A stretch of DNA of 64,000 bases from Flammeovirgaceae bacterium UBA976 (GTDB taxonomy: Bacteria; Bacteroidota; Bacteroidia; Cytophagales; Cyclobacteriaceae). Positions 17,407 through 27,237 of the stretch are shown one piece after another. Below the pieces are notes generated by a model. It had not been told where the DNA came from, made no database searches, and saw nothing but the letters and a program-made list of their open reading frames with translations. The DNA is taken from contig DBBU01000052.1 of assembly GCA_002292365.1 (NCBI GenBank), positions 26,900 to 90,899 of the forward strand. The letters are read 5' to 3'. A program made the translations under genes and the position numbers. Numbering within the stretch: position 1 is the stretch's first letter; the number at the start of each line of letters is the position of its first letter.

Positions 17407-18508
17407 AACTGTTTACCTTTCCATTTTCTATTTCAAATATTCTAGCATTGTACTTATCTTTCAAAAGCAAAGATGTCCTTTCTTTTCGAGCATCTGTGAT
17501 AAATACTTGACCAAATCTTACCGAATCGCTTAATAAATCTGTGAGCCTCTCAATACGTTCATCATCTAGTTTATCAAAAACATCATCCAAAAGTAACATC
17601 GGCTTTGTCTTCGTCGCTTTAGCCAAATAATCATATTGTGAAAGCCTTAATGCAATTAGAAAACTTTTTTGTTGCCCTTGAGATCCAAACTTTTTTAAAG
17701 GCTGCCCATCCATCAAAAAGGAATAATCATCCCTATGCGAACCTACATTTGTACGTTGGGTGACAATATCTTTCTTTCGACTTTCTAAAAAGGTACGCTC
17801 AAAATCCACTACCAATACTTGAGATTGGTGAGTCATTGAACATGTTTCGCGTTCAAAAACAATCAGCCCTTCATTGGCGCTCAAAAAAGGAATAAATTTA
17901 TTGACAAAATCTGCACGTACCTGACTCAAGCTTTTGGACAAGGTAATTAATTGGGTATCATAAGCATCCAAAAGAGAACCATTGGAGCCATTTAAATGAC
18001 CCTCCATGCTCTTCAGCAATGCGTTTCTTTGACTCAAAATCCTATTATATACCATTAAGTCAGCTAAATACTCTTGATTGTATTGGGCAATACAACCATC
18101 TATCCACTTTCTACGAACCTCGCTAGTTTCCCGTATCAAATCGCTATCATAGGGGGTACTCAGTACCAAAGGTAATTTGCCAATGTGTTCAATGATCCGA
18201 TCGTACGGAGACCCGTTGAGTTTGATTACCTTTTTTTTCCTCCCCTCATGATAACAAATTACTTCATGGTATTTTCCATCATTTTCAAAATTCCCTTTTA
18301 CAAGAAAATACAAGGCTCCTTTTCTGATATTCTGATTATCTGTATTTACAAAAGCGGTCTTCGTGAAGGTCAAATAATGTAAGGCATCTAATAAATTCGT
18401 TTTCCCCATACCATTCTTACCGAGGAATAACTGAATCCCCTCCGAAAATTCCAAAGCCAAATTTTCGTAATTCTTAAAATTTTGAAGTGCAAGTGCTTTG
18501 ATTTTCAT
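17396..18508 (-). CDS. recF: DNA replication and repair protein RecF
   Basis: RecF is an SMC-like ATPase that helps place RecA at single-strand gaps. The 370-residue protein has the Walker A motif GKNGMGKT (30-37), an ABC-type signature region around GSQGQQKS (about 275) and Walker B LLLDDVFDKLD (about 305). The length is normal. It overlaps the DUF721 gene. dnaA and dnaN, often near recF, are not here, so this is not evidence of an origin. Confidence 0.95.
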   Translation of the reverse strand: MKIKALALQNFKNYENLALEFSEGIQLFLGKNGMGKTNLLDALHYLTFTKTAFVNTDNQNIRKGALYFLVKGNFENDGKYHEVICYHEGRKKKVIKLNGSPYDRIIEHIGKLPLVLSTPYDSDLIRETSEVRRKWIDGCIAQYNQEYLADLMVYNRILSQRNALLKSMEGHLNGSNGSLLDAYDTQLITLSKSLSQVRADFVNKFIPFLSANEGLIVFERETCSMTHQSQVLVVDFERTFLESRKKDIVTQRTNVGSHRDDYSFLMDGQPLKKFGSQGQQKSFLIALRLSQYDYLAKATKTKPMLLLDDVFDKLDDERIERLTDLLSDSVRFGQVFITDARKERTSLLLKDKYNARIFEIENGKVNSYET

Positions 18509-18599
18509 TAAATTTGAGGAACAATATATTTTAATTATTTTTGTCCTCCTTAAATTGTTTAGGGCAAATTAAAGAAATTTACACAAGAGCGCAGGAGGT

Positions 18600-19616
18600 A
18601 TGGTAGCGAAAACAATAAAAAAAAATAAAGTAGGCTTTTCTAAAGAAATTTACTTGAATTGGTATGAAAAAATGTTATTCATGCGAAGATTTGAAGAAAA
18701 AGCAGGACAGTTGTACGGCCAACAAAAAATAAGAGGATTTTGCCACCTGTATATTGGCCAAGAGGCCTGTGCAGCAGGTTCAGTTTCTGCGCTTATCAAA
18801 GGGGATAAATACATCACATCTTACCGAGATCATGCCCATCCTATCGCCCTAGGTACGGATCCAAAATACATCATGGCAGAATTATTCGGCAAGTCAACCG
18901 GTGTCTCAAAGGGGAAAGGTGGCTCGATGCACATGTTTGATAAGGAAGTCGGTTTTGTGGGAGGGCACGGAATTGTAGGAGGTCAAATTCCCTTGGGCGC
19001 AGGCCTTGGTTTCGCAGAAAAATACAAAGGTACGGGTAATTTGTGCATCTGCTATATGGGAGACGGGGCCGTAAGACAGGGGGCTTTTCACGAAGCATTA
19101 AATCTTGCGATGACACAAAAAACTCCTGTTATCTTCGTGATAGAAAACAATGGCTATGCGATGGGAACTTCTGTGGAAAGAACCTCCAATGTCACCGAAC
19201 TTCATCAGTTGGGGGAAGCTTATGACATCCCTTCTGCCGCAGTTGATGCCATGAGTGTTGAGGCTGTGCACAATGCCGTTACAGAAGCGGCTTCGCGCGC
19301 GAGACGAGGGGATGGGCCCACCTTACTTGAATTCAGAACCTACAGATACAAAGGTCATTCTATGTCAGATCCAGCCAAGTATAGAACCAAAGAAGAAGTA
19401 GCTTCTTACAAAGACCGTGACCCTATCGAACAAATAAAAAATGTGATATTAAATAAAAAATATGCGACTGAGAAAGTTCTCAAAGAAATGGACGTAAAAC
19501 TAAAGGCACGTGTGGCTGAAGCAGTTATTTTTGCCGAAGAATCTCCCTATCCTGACCCTTCAGATGCCTATCAAGACGTTTATGCAGAAAAGGATTATCC
19601 TTTTGTATTGGAGTAA
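18600..19616 (+). CDS. pdhA: Pyruvate dehydrogenase E1, alpha subunit
   Basis: PdhA with PdhB forms the thiamine-diphosphate E1 that feeds acetyl units to the E2 lipoyl domains. The 338-residue protein carries the ThDP motif from GDGAVRQGAFHEALN (154-168) to ENNGYAMGT (182-190) and the RYKGHSMSDPAKYRTKEE loop that in mitochondrial enzymes holds the regulatory serines. The closeness of GGAGG to the start (aggaggtATG) is unusual for this phylum. pdhB does not follow; the next gene encodes a TPR protein. A pyruvate role rests on similarity to other pdhA. Confidence 0.9.
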   Translation: MVAKTIKKNKVGFSKEIYLNWYEKMLFMRRFEEKAGQLYGQQKIRGFCHLYIGQEACAAGSVSALIKGDKYITSYRDHAHPIALGTDPKYIMAELFGKSTGVSKGKGGSMHMFDKEVGFVGGHGIVGGQIPLGAGLGFAEKYKGTGNLCICYMGDGAVRQGAFHEALNLAMTQKTPVIFVIENNGYAMGTSVERTSNVTELHQLGEAYDIPSAAVDAMSVEAVHNAVTEAASRARRGDGPTLLEFRTYRYKGHSMSDPAKYRTKEEVASYKDRDPIEQIKNVILNKKYATEKVLKEMDVKLKARVAEAVIFAEESPYPDPSDAYQDVYAEKDYPFVLE

Positions 19617-19638
19617 TCTCCAAATCATATTATTGCAT

Positions 19639-19646
19639 TATCTTTG
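19639..19646 (+). promoter_or_regulatory. Candidate -7 box (TATCTTTG) for the TPR gene at 19677
   Basis: It fits TAnnTTTG and ends 30 bases before the ATG at 19677, a normal leader length. It could separate the downstream TPR-ribH-lysC genes from pdhA. Confidence 0.45.
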
Positions 19647-19676
19647 CACATTCCCAAAAAATAAAAATTTACATAA

Positions 19677-20378
19677 ATGGCTAGGTCCAAGAATGAAGAA
19701 TCAAAAGGATTAGATCTCATTGAGAATCCTGAAGCAATAATTAGCAAAACAGAAGCATTTTTTAACGATAAAAAAAATCAGAACACCGTTTTTATCTCAA
19801 TTGGCATTGCCAGTTTAATCCTACTTGTTTTCTTGGGCTTTTCTTATCTCAACAAAAATAAAAACGTTGAAGCACAAGAAGAAATGTTTCAGGCCGTCTA
19901 CTACTTTGAATCAGATAGCATTGGCTTGGCCCTCAATGGGGATGGCAATAATTATGGATTCCTAGATATTATTTCACTCTATTCGGGAACAGATGCCTCC
20001 AACCTATCTAACTTTTATATAGGTGCTATTTATATGCGCTTAAAAGATTTTAACAATGCTATAAGATATCTTAGCGATTTTAAAAGTGCTGATTTTCTCC
20101 TGCAAGCCAGAGCTTATTCATTGATCGGAGACGCCCATATGGAATTAGATGACTTTGAAAAGGCAAGCAGATATTTTAAGAAAGCGGCACTGCACAAGGC
20201 TAATAAAGATTTCTCCCCTTATTATTTAAATAAATACGCCCTTGCCTTGGAATTAAAAGGTGATTTAAAAGAAGCTATAAACGCCCATGATAAAATAATA
20301 AGTGAATACAGATCTTCTGTGTTATTTCAGGAATCTCAAAAGCAAAAGGCGAGATTAGAAGGATTAGTTATAGAATAA
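19677..20378 (+). CDS. Membrane-anchored TPR protein (YfgM-like)
   Basis: This 233-residue protein has a short cytoplasmic N-terminus, one membrane helix (about 40-62) and a periplasmic region of about 160 residues with TPR-type helices (for example AIRYLSDFKSADFLLQARAYSLIGDAHMELDDFEKASRYFKKAA in the middle). This layout fits the YfgM-like family, which binds SecYEG and PpiD in Enterobacteria. A PpiD-like foldase is encoded in this window at 28812, but they are not adjacent. The role is inferred. Confidence 0.75.
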   Translation: MARSKNEESKGLDLIENPEAIISKTEAFFNDKKNQNTVFISIGIASLILLVFLGFSYLNKNKNVEAQEEMFQAVYYFESDSIGLALNGDGNNYGFLDIISLYSGTDASNLSNFYIGAIYMRLKDFNNAIRYLSDFKSADFLLQARAYSLIGDAHMELDDFEKASRYFKKAALHKANKDFSPYYLNKYALALELKGDLKEAINAHDKIISEYRSSVLFQESQKQKARLEGLVIE

Positions 20379-20439
20379 TGAAGGTCATCACGAAAAAAAA
20401 TATGAGGAAGTTAATCTAACTTTACCCCCATTTTCACTT

Positions 20440-20919
20440 ATGGCGAGTACAATAAAAAATTTAAGTACTTTCATTGGCAGTGATCTTCCTAACATCACAT
20501 CAAAAAAATTTGGCCTTGTTGTTTCCGAGTGGAATGATGAAATCACCCATGCTCTTATGTCAGGTGCCCTTGAGACCCTGCTTAAATACGGTGCTAAAAA
20601 AGAAAATATCATCATCAGGAGCGTCCCTGGTAGTTTTGAATTAACGCTGGGCGCCCAGACTTTGGCTCAAGATCAACATATTGATGCGGTTCTTTGTTTA
20701 GGTTGTGTGATACAAGGTGAGACTCCCCATTTCGATTTCATATGCAATGCCGTAGCCCAAGGTATTACTTCTTTAAACCTAAAATTCCATAAACCTGTTG
20801 TCTTTGGTGTCTTAACTACCCATACACTACAGCAGGCCATCGACCGATCCGGCGGTAAGCATGGAAATAAAGGAGATGAAGCGGCCATGACCGGAATTAA
20901 AATGTTGAATATTCTTTAA
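20440..20919 (+). CDS. ribH: 6,7-dimethyl-8-ribityllumazine synthase
   Basis: RibH joins the pyrimidine and butanone-phosphate precursors of riboflavin and often forms 60-subunit shells. The 159-residue protein shows PGSFELTLGAQ and the family stretch GCVIQGETPHFDFIC, with the conserved histidine of the active site. The length is normal. It lies just 4 bases before lysC on the same strand, an operon-like spacing, although the two pathways differ. No FMN riboswitch is visible upstream. Confidence 0.93.
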   Translation: MASTIKNLSTFIGSDLPNITSKKFGLVVSEWNDEITHALMSGALETLLKYGAKKENIIIRSVPGSFELTLGAQTLAQDQHIDAVLCLGCVIQGETPHFDFICNAVAQGITSLNLKFHKPVVFGVLTTHTLQQAIDRSGGKHGNKGDEAAMTGIKMLNIL

Positions 20920-20923
20920 GAAC

Positions 20924-22246
20924 ATGAAAGTTTATAAATTCGGGGGTACCTCAGTTGGTACACCAGATCGAATGAAGCACGTTGCGGAATTGATTACTGC
21001 GGATAACGAAAAAAAAATTATCGTCTTATCAGCCATATCCGGTACTACTAATACCTTAGTGGAAATTGGTGATCTTTTCCGGTTAGGAAATATTGATGGC
21101 GCCCTTGCCCAACTAGAAGAATTAAGAGCAACCTACGACCCGTTCATACAATCCCTACTCACTAAAGCTTCAAATAAAAAAATAGCTTTTAAAATAGTTA
21201 ATCAATATTTTGATGAAATGCATCGGCTTATTCATCAGCCCTTCTACAACCAAATTCTTAAAATTATCGTAATAAATGGTGAATTGATCTCAACCCATCT
21301 TTTCCAAACCTATTTAAATGAAAAACATCCTGGCTCTTCAGGATTAATTCCAGCTTCTGAGTTCATGTATCTTAACGAATCTGAAGAGCCTAATATGGCT
21401 TTAATTTCGGCTAAATTAGAAAGTTTACTAAATCAAAACACAGCTTATGAATTACATATCACACAAGGGTTTATCTGTCGAAATTGTTCGGGGGGTATTG
21501 ATAACTTAAACCGAGGAGGCAGTGATTATAGTGCAACCATCATGGGTGCGGCCCTAAATGTCCAAGAAATTCAAATTTGGACCGATATTGATGGCATGCA
21601 CAATAATGATCCTAGAATCGTAGATAATACCAAATCCATCTCTAATTTGTCCTTTGAGGAAGCAGGTGAGTTGGCTTATTTTGGGGCAAAGATTTTACAC
21701 CCAACCTGTATCATACCTGCACAGCAATTTGACATTCCTGTAAGAATAAAAAATACCATGAAACCTTTGGCACATGGTACACTCATTACCTCTAATCAAA
21801 ATCCTGAGACAGTCAAAGCCATTGCCGCTAAAGACGGCATTACCGCTATCAAAATCAAATCCTCTAGGATGATTTTGGCTTATGGCTTTCTCCGAAAAGT
21901 TTTTGAAGTTTTCGAGCATTATCAAACCCCTATTGACATGATTACTACTTCGGAAATTGCCGTTTCTATAACCATAGATGACCCAAAGTTTCTTGAGCAA
22001 ATCATTCTAGATCTTCAAAAGTATGGGAAAGTAGAAGTTGATGTCAATCAAACCATAATCTGTATCGTGGGAGATATGGTAGCAGAGCAAAAAGGGATCA
22101 GTAGTGAGATTTTTAAAGCCCTTGAAGAAATTCCTATTCGAATGATCTCTTATGGTGGGAGTAGAAACAACATCTCACTTCTTGTAAAGAACAACTTGAA
22201 AGAAAAAACTTTAAAGTCCCTGAATAGCCATTTATTCAATCTATAA
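20924..22246 (+). CDS. lysC: Aspartate kinase
   Basis: Aspartate kinase phosphorylates aspartate to start Lys, Met and Thr synthesis. The 440-residue protein opens with KFGGTSVG (4-11) and shows the family block GGSDYSATIMGAALN near residue 200. A C-terminal regulatory part with ACT folds (about 310-440) suggests feedback control by amino acids. It is monofunctional, without a homoserine dehydrogenase domain. Its 3' end faces anmK. Confidence 0.93.
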   Translation: MKVYKFGGTSVGTPDRMKHVAELITADNEKKIIVLSAISGTTNTLVEIGDLFRLGNIDGALAQLEELRATYDPFIQSLLTKASNKKIAFKIVNQYFDEMHRLIHQPFYNQILKIIVINGELISTHLFQTYLNEKHPGSSGLIPASEFMYLNESEEPNMALISAKLESLLNQNTAYELHITQGFICRNCSGGIDNLNRGGSDYSATIMGAALNVQEIQIWTDIDGMHNNDPRIVDNTKSISNLSFEEAGELAYFGAKILHPTCIIPAQQFDIPVRIKNTMKPLAHGTLITSNQNPETVKAIAAKDGITAIKIKSSRMILAYGFLRKVFEVFEHYQTPIDMITTSEIAVSITIDDPKFLEQIILDLQKYGKVEVDVNQTIICIVGDMVAEQKGISSEIFKALEEIPIRMISYGGSRNNISLLVKNNLKEKTLKSLNSHLFNL

Positions 22247-22264
22247 TTGAATCTTAAGCTTTCA

Positions 22265-23320
22265 TTAAGGACTATAATAAACTCCTGACGAGCTATCTTC
22301 AAATGCGCCCGTAACTGATTTTAACACATTTACCTCTTTCCTCAATTTCAAAACTGCCATAAAACTAAAAATTAAGGCTTCTTTGAAATTAATAATTTCT
22401 GCTTTTGGTACTAATACCTTTACCCCCAAGGCTCCTTCTATAGCGTCTAATAAAGCTCTATTATGAGCCCCTCCGCCGGTAACAAGAACTGTGTTAAAAT
22501 CCACCTTCAAGAGGCTTTCTGCTATGCGGTCTCCAACAAATTTACAATAAGTATGCGCGAGATCCCTTGGATCTTCTCGCTCAGGCAATTTGCTCAATAC
22601 CTCTTTTTCTACCCATTCATTGCTGATTGATTTTGGCCCTTTTTTCTGATAAAATTGAGGAGTTTCTAAGGAAGCATGCCATGATTTCAAAAAGGTCCCT
22701 GAACGCCCCATTTTTCCGTCTTGATCAAATGGGATTCCCATACGATGGGCAATTTTATTCAAAACCTGATTACAAGGCACTACATCAAAAGCCCTCGGCA
22801 ACGCCTCACAATTGATGGTTAGGTTGGCAATTCCCCCTAAATTAATACAAACATCATAGGCTGAAAATAGATGTTTATCACCTATGGGTACCAGTGGGGC
22901 ACCAGCCCCACCCAATAAAACATCTTTAGACCTAAAATCATTTAGGGTAGGTATATTGGCATAGCTGGCGATGGCCTGACCACTGCCAATCTGAATACTG
23001 TATCCCTGTTTTGGATGATGAAAAACAGTATGCCCATGAGACCCTATAATTTCCGGTCGGTAATCATACCTTTGACAAAAGTCCCGAATCATCTGTCCCA
23101 TCCAAATACCCAAACGCACATCTAGCTTTACGAGTTCCTCTCCAGAAAGATCTCTGGCCTTGAGTAAAAGACCATATATGTCCTTCGGAAAAGGAATGGT
23201 CTCTCCATTCAAGTTTTGAAACTGCCATTTTGATTCAATATATTTATAATCACAATAACATATATCAAGCCCGTCAAGTGAAGATCCGGACATTACGCCA
23301 ACAGCTGATAGTTCATTCAT
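22265..23320 (-). CDS. anmK: Anhydro-N-acetylmuramic acid kinase
   Basis: AnmK phosphorylates and opens anhydro-MurNAc to MurNAc-6-phosphate, recycling peptidoglycan. The 351-residue protein has the N-terminal ATPase motif GVMSGSSLDGLD (8-19) and the C-terminal GGGAHNRALLD block. It is divergent from coaX, with a 27-base gap that holds a -7 box pointing to coaX. Confidence 0.92.
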   Translation of the reverse strand: MNELSAVGVMSGSSLDGLDICYCDYKYIESKWQFQNLNGETIPFPKDIYGLLLKARDLSGEELVKLDVRLGIWMGQMIRDFCQRYDYRPEIIGSHGHTVFHHPKQGYSIQIGSGQAIASYANIPTLNDFRSKDVLLGGAGAPLVPIGDKHLFSAYDVCINLGGIANLTINCEALPRAFDVVPCNQVLNKIAHRMGIPFDQDGKMGRSGTFLKSWHASLETPQFYQKKGPKSISNEWVEKEVLSKLPEREDPRDLAHTYCKFVGDRIAESLLKVDFNTVLVTGGGAHNRALLDAIEGALGVKVLVPKAEIINFKEALIFSFMAVLKLRKEVNVLKSVTGAFEDSSSGVYYSP

Positions 23321-23328
23321 TATATTTG
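23321..23328 (+). promoter_or_regulatory. Candidate -7 box (TATATTTG) for coaX
   Basis: It fits TAnnTTTG and lies 20 bases before the TTG at 23348, which supports that TTG as the coaX start rather than a more internal codon. Confidence 0.45.
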
Positions 23329-23347
23329 CTAATTAACGATTTATTCT

Positions 23348-24073
23348 TTGAGTAACAAACCAAACTTCGTAATTGATATTGGAAACAGTCTAATAAAGTC
23401 CTCTCGGGTTCAAGATGATTTAATTTTAGAATATAAAACTTGGGATCGGATAGAATCATTAGTAAGAGCCCTTCCAAAAGGTCAAAATACCATTGTCTGC
23501 TCCGTAAAGCATAACTCGGAACAAATAAAAAATATTTTTGGTGATGACGTCTTCGTTTTCAATGAACATTCAAAATTGCCTATAAGTATTAACTATGATA
23601 CACCCCAAACCCTAGGCCTTGACCGGATTGCCAGTGCCGTTGGCGCCCACTTCCTTTTTCCATCAGAAGATCTACTGATCATTGATGCCGGCTCCTGTAT
23701 CACCTATGACCTTCTGATCAACAACAGCTTTGAGGGGGGAATTATTAGTCCTGGATTCAAAATGCGACTCAAAGCCATGCATGAAATGACAGAGCAACTC
23801 CCCGATTTAACAGAGCAAAGTGATCAATATGAATGGGAATTGATTGGAAAATCAACCGCTTCTTGTATGATTTCTGGGGCAAAAAATGGAATGAAAAATG
23901 AAATTAATGGGATCGTTTCTATTTTAAAAGAAAAATATGTGGCTTTAAGGGTATTAATGACAGGTGGAGATACCGTACTTTTTGAAAGCAACGTAAAAAG
24001 TAGCATCTTTGTGCGCTCAAATTTAGTCCCCGTGGGATTAAATCAAATTTTAATCCATAATGAGGATATTTAA
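23348..24073 (+). CDS. coaX: Type III pantothenate kinase
   Basis: CoaX phosphorylates pantothenate, the first step to coenzyme A, and unlike type I enzymes is not inhibited by CoA. The 241-residue protein has the ASKHA motifs VIDIGNSLIKSS (near 9), GLDRIASAVGAH and LIIDAGSCITYDLL. I chose the TTG at 23348 because there is no in-frame ATG before the first nucleotide-binding motif. Its 3' end overlaps the next gene by 14 bases, so the envelope genes that follow are probably cotranscribed. Confidence 0.9.
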   Translation: MSNKPNFVIDIGNSLIKSSRVQDDLILEYKTWDRIESLVRALPKGQNTIVCSVKHNSEQIKNIFGDDVFVFNEHSKLPISINYDTPQTLGLDRIASAVGAHFLFPSEDLLIIDAGSCITYDLLINNSFEGGIISPGFKMRLKAMHEMTEQLPDLTEQSDQYEWELIGKSTASCMISGAKNGMKNEINGIVSILKEKYVALRVLMTGGDTVLFESNVKSSIFVRSNLVPVGLNQILIHNEDI

Positions 24074-25328
24074 ATATTTATTAACCTTAGCCATTGTCTT
24101 ATTTTGCCTAAAAGGTAATAGCCAACACGTAGCAAGTACTTATGCGATCTACGGAATTGGCGAACTCAACAATAATGGCCTCGCTCACAACGAAGCCATG
24201 GGAGGACTAGGTATAGGAATGCCTCACCGTTTCAATATAAATCTTCAGAACCCAGCATGGCTTACTTATAACCAGCTCAGCTCATTTAATGTAGGACTTC
24301 AAGGAGAATCTCGAACTTATAAAAGCGAGTTAGAAAATGCATCCAAAAAAACGGGCAGCATCAAGCATATGGTATTCTTTATCCCCTTATTGAATGGTAA
24401 ATGGGGCTCTGCCTTTTCCTTACTCCCTTTTAGTACCACGCAATATGAGGTTAGCGGCAGCAGTGAGGTTACCGACGCAACGCCAACGGAAAGCACAGAT
24501 AATACATTCATTGGCAGCGGTGGCCTCTCCCAATTTGCTTGGTCAAATGGATTTCGCATTTTTAATTCCACGAACATTGGTTTTAATTTGATGTATGTAT
24601 TTGGTGCAATCGATAAGCAAAATCAGAGTTCTTTAGCTTCTGATCCTAGTAGTATTGGATATTATACACAATTATCATCCAATGAAACCTATAAATCTTT
24701 TTTATTTTCTATTGCACTAGCGCACAAAATGAAGATTAACGAAACGCATGAGATGAATTTTGGAATCACCTATCAACACTCGGGCCAACTTAACGGATTA
24801 AAGGATGTGTTTCTATCTCGGTATATAGAAAGTAGCTTGGTCCAAGTGGGTTCGCCCATACCTATCTCCAATGAAGAAAATACCACCTTTGATTTACCAA
24901 AAAAATTAAGTTTTGGCCTCTCTTATGGATTGGTTGACGAGTATCGAATAGGATTAGATATCAACTTAGCCAACTGGACTTCAAATGGTACAAACAATAC
25001 ACTCATCCAAAATACACAAGAGTTTATCATAGGCGGTGAAATGACACCCGATCGTCGAAATATTACTAATTATTTGAAAAGAGTCACTTACCGCTTTGGA
25101 TTCAACTATGGAAAGCTACCTTATTTAGTCCAAAATAACAGTATTACTGAGTTTGGCATTAATTTTGGTGCTTCTTTCCCTGTGGCTGGCTTGTCAACCC
25201 TAGATATTGCTATCAAACTCGGGGAAAGAGGTACTATTGAGAATGGATTGGTAAATGAATCATTCATGCAAATGGTTTTAGGCCTAACGATAAATGAAAA
25301 ATGGTTTATAAAAAGAAAATATAATTAA
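24060..25328 (+). CDS. Outer membrane beta-barrel protein (FadL/PorV-like)
   Basis: This 422-residue protein has a signal peptide (about 1-21) and a long beta-rich mature part with a glycine-rich opening (IYGIGELNNNGLAHNEAMGGLGIG), a region of alternating residues and a C-terminal strand. It resembles long outer membrane barrels of the FadL/TodX type found in Bacteroidota, but I cannot place it in a named subfamily. It sits between coaX and a TPR-lptC run, in a gene order often seen in this phylum. Ligand or role unknown. Confidence 0.7.
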   Translation: MRIFKYLLTLAIVLFCLKGNSQHVASTYAIYGIGELNNNGLAHNEAMGGLGIGMPHRFNINLQNPAWLTYNQLSSFNVGLQGESRTYKSELENASKKTGSIKHMVFFIPLLNGKWGSAFSLLPFSTTQYEVSGSSEVTDATPTESTDNTFIGSGGLSQFAWSNGFRIFNSTNIGFNLMYVFGAIDKQNQSSLASDPSSIGYYTQLSSNETYKSFLFSIALAHKMKINETHEMNFGITYQHSGQLNGLKDVFLSRYIESSLVQVGSPIPISNEENTTFDLPKKLSFGLSYGLVDEYRIGLDINLANWTSNGTNNTLIQNTQEFIIGGEMTPDRRNITNYLKRVTYRFGFNYGKLPYLVQNNSITEFGINFGASFPVAGLSTLDIAIKLGERGTIENGLVNESFMQMVLGLTINEKWFIKRKYN

Positions 25329-25346
25329 TTAATATTTTTAAATAAC

Positions 25347-26651
25347 ATGAATAAATTAATAACATTAACGCTCCTTTTAGTCTGTCTAATAAGTTCAAAT
25401 GTTCTTAGCCAAGCCGGTTGGAATTGGGGTGAGCAAATTGATGTCGCAAAAGAAAATAATGCCATATATACAGACATGGTTAAAGTAGAAAAATATGCAG
25501 ACGCAATAACACCGCACGCCTGGCTCCTCGAAAATACACCTGATCTAAATGAGTCTCTTTATCAAAATGGAGCGAAAATTTATAGTGGATTAGCAGATAA
25601 AGAGTCTGATAAAGCCCAAAAAGCTGCTTATCAAGCAAAAGCTCTTGAGATGTATGATCTGAGAATTGAATATTTCGGCAATGAAGCCTCCGTGCTAAAT
25701 CGTAAAGCTTTCCCTGCTTATAAGTTTTATAAGGGTAATAAATCTAAATATCCTGAGTTAATGGAGTTATTCGAAAAAACCTTCGTCCTCAACGGGGCCG
25801 ATTTCTCAACCAATAATTTTGTCGCTTACATGGATGTAGTGCGCAGGTTTAAAGCCACCGGTGGGGAGCTATCGGACGAAAAAGTCTTAGATATTTATAC
25901 CCGCCTAATGGATGTTTTGGATGGCCAAATCGCCGCATCCAGTAAACCTGCTTCTTTAGAAAGGGTTGCTAAAAATATAGATAAACTCTTGACCTTAACC
26001 ATCGATTTAAGTTGTGATTATGTTGAAAGCCTATTAGGACCAAAGTTAGCCGAAACAGGGGATATAAAAGTAGCCTCAAAAATATTTAAGCTCATGCTTC
26101 AAAATAAATGTACGGATCGGCCATTGGCTTTCGAAGCGGCTAAGATTGTAAACCAAAATTCTCCTGATTTTGCCATATCAAAATTCCTTGCCTCGAGAGC
26201 CTCAAAAGGAGATGATCGGCAAGGAGCCATTCAATACTATAACCAAGCTCTTACGCTTACCGAAGAAGCAACTAAAAAAGCTGAAATCTATTTAAGCTTG
26301 GCCAAAATCGATTACCAAGCAGGTTTGAAAGGTAGTGCAAGAAATAATTGCAGAAAGGCCCTTTCAGCAGATCCTTCGATGAGTGAGGCACATGTATTGA
26401 TTGGAAACCTATACCTATCAAGCTTTGATGAATGTAAGCAAGGCGAATTTAAAACGGTTGACTATGCCGTCTTTATAGCAGCCTATAATGCATTCCAAAA
26501 AGCTAGGGATTACGGTAATATGAAAAAATCAGAAGCCCTTTTCCCTTCTATCACAGATATTTTCACTGAGGAATACACAGAAGGTCAATCTATTAAAATT
26601 GACTGTTGGATTAATGAAAGCGTTATACTCCAGAAACGCGCTGAAAATTAA
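25347..26651 (+). CDS. Periplasmic TPR-repeat protein
   Basis: This 434-residue exported protein has a signal peptide ending in LSQA (about 22) and several TPR-like helix pairs (for example in the region 285-345, RQGAIQYYNQAL and ARNNCRKALSADPSMSEAHVLIGN). It lies between an outer membrane barrel gene and lptC and is probably an envelope assembly or scaffold protein, but no partner is proven. It ends 13 bases before the lptC start I chose. Confidence 0.75.
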   Translation: MNKLITLTLLLVCLISSNVLSQAGWNWGEQIDVAKENNAIYTDMVKVEKYADAITPHAWLLENTPDLNESLYQNGAKIYSGLADKESDKAQKAAYQAKALEMYDLRIEYFGNEASVLNRKAFPAYKFYKGNKSKYPELMELFEKTFVLNGADFSTNNFVAYMDVVRRFKATGGELSDEKVLDIYTRLMDVLDGQIAASSKPASLERVAKNIDKLLTLTIDLSCDYVESLLGPKLAETGDIKVASKIFKLMLQNKCTDRPLAFEAAKIVNQNSPDFAISKFLASRASKGDDRQGAIQYYNQALTLTEEATKKAEIYLSLAKIDYQAGLKGSARNNCRKALSADPSMSEAHVLIGNLYLSSFDECKQGEFKTVDYAVFIAAYNAFQKARDYGNMKKSEALFPSITDIFTEEYTEGQSIKIDCWINESVILQKRAEN

Positions 26652-26664
26652 ACTTCGTTCAAAA

Positions 26665-27219
26665 ATGGGCTGGAATCATTTTTTTACTGGTTTTGGTGTT
26701 CTAGTGGCCCTTTGTATAGTTAGTCAAACTTCTTGTAAGAGTAGAAAAGAGTTGCTCAATCAGGAAATATACAATGGCCCTATCATGGAGATGTCAAATG
26801 TAAATACCATGATGACCGACTCAGGTAAATTAATTCTTCGACTGAAGGCCCCTGACCAATTACAATTTGAAAATGGTGATAAAGGTTGGCCCAATGGACT
26901 CTTGTTGGAGTATTACTACTCCCCTAACAAGCCCATTTGTACCTTTCGCTCAAACGCTGCGGATTTCAATGCTAAAGAAAACCTTTACAAAGGAGATGGA
27001 AATGTCGTAGTTAAAAATGTAGACACTGGTGATGAACTCAACACAGAATTATTGTTCTGGAGTCCTGCAGAAGAAAAATTTTATACCAATAATTTTGTTA
27101 CCATTATTTCGGATGGTGAAGTTCATACAGGCAAAGGCTTGTCTGCCAATCAAGATTTTTCATCCTATGAAATCTTGGAACCCACCGGAACGATCCAAAT
27201 AGAAGAAGAGGATATATAA
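26665..27219 (+). CDS. lptC: LPS export protein LptC-like, lipoprotein
   Basis: LptC is the periplasmic bridge protein of the Lpt system that carries lipopolysaccharide to the outer membrane. The protein (184 residues from the ATG at 26665) has a lipoprotein signal ending SQTSC and the LptC beta-jellyroll features (VNTMMTDSGKLILRLKAPDQLQ, then ADFNAKENLYKGDGNVVV). A TTG start at 26599 or an ATG at 26614 would place extra residues before the signal peptide and would overlap the TPR gene. The usual LptC has an N-terminal anchor; here lipidation would anchor it. Confidence 0.82.
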   Translation: MGWNHFFTGFGVLVALCIVSQTSCKSRKELLNQEIYNGPIMEMSNVNTMMTDSGKLILRLKAPDQLQFENGDKGWPNGLLLEYYYSPNKPICTFRSNAADFNAKENLYKGDGNVVVKNVDTGDELNTELLFWSPAEEKFYTNNFVTIISDGEVHTGKGLSANQDFSSYEILEPTGTIQIEEEDI

Positions 27220-27237
27220 CTAGGACTCACCCCAGCT

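Noticed and set aside
17116..18508. A replication origin near recF
   Set aside because: No dnaA, dnaN, gyrB or clustered DnaA boxes are visible around recF.
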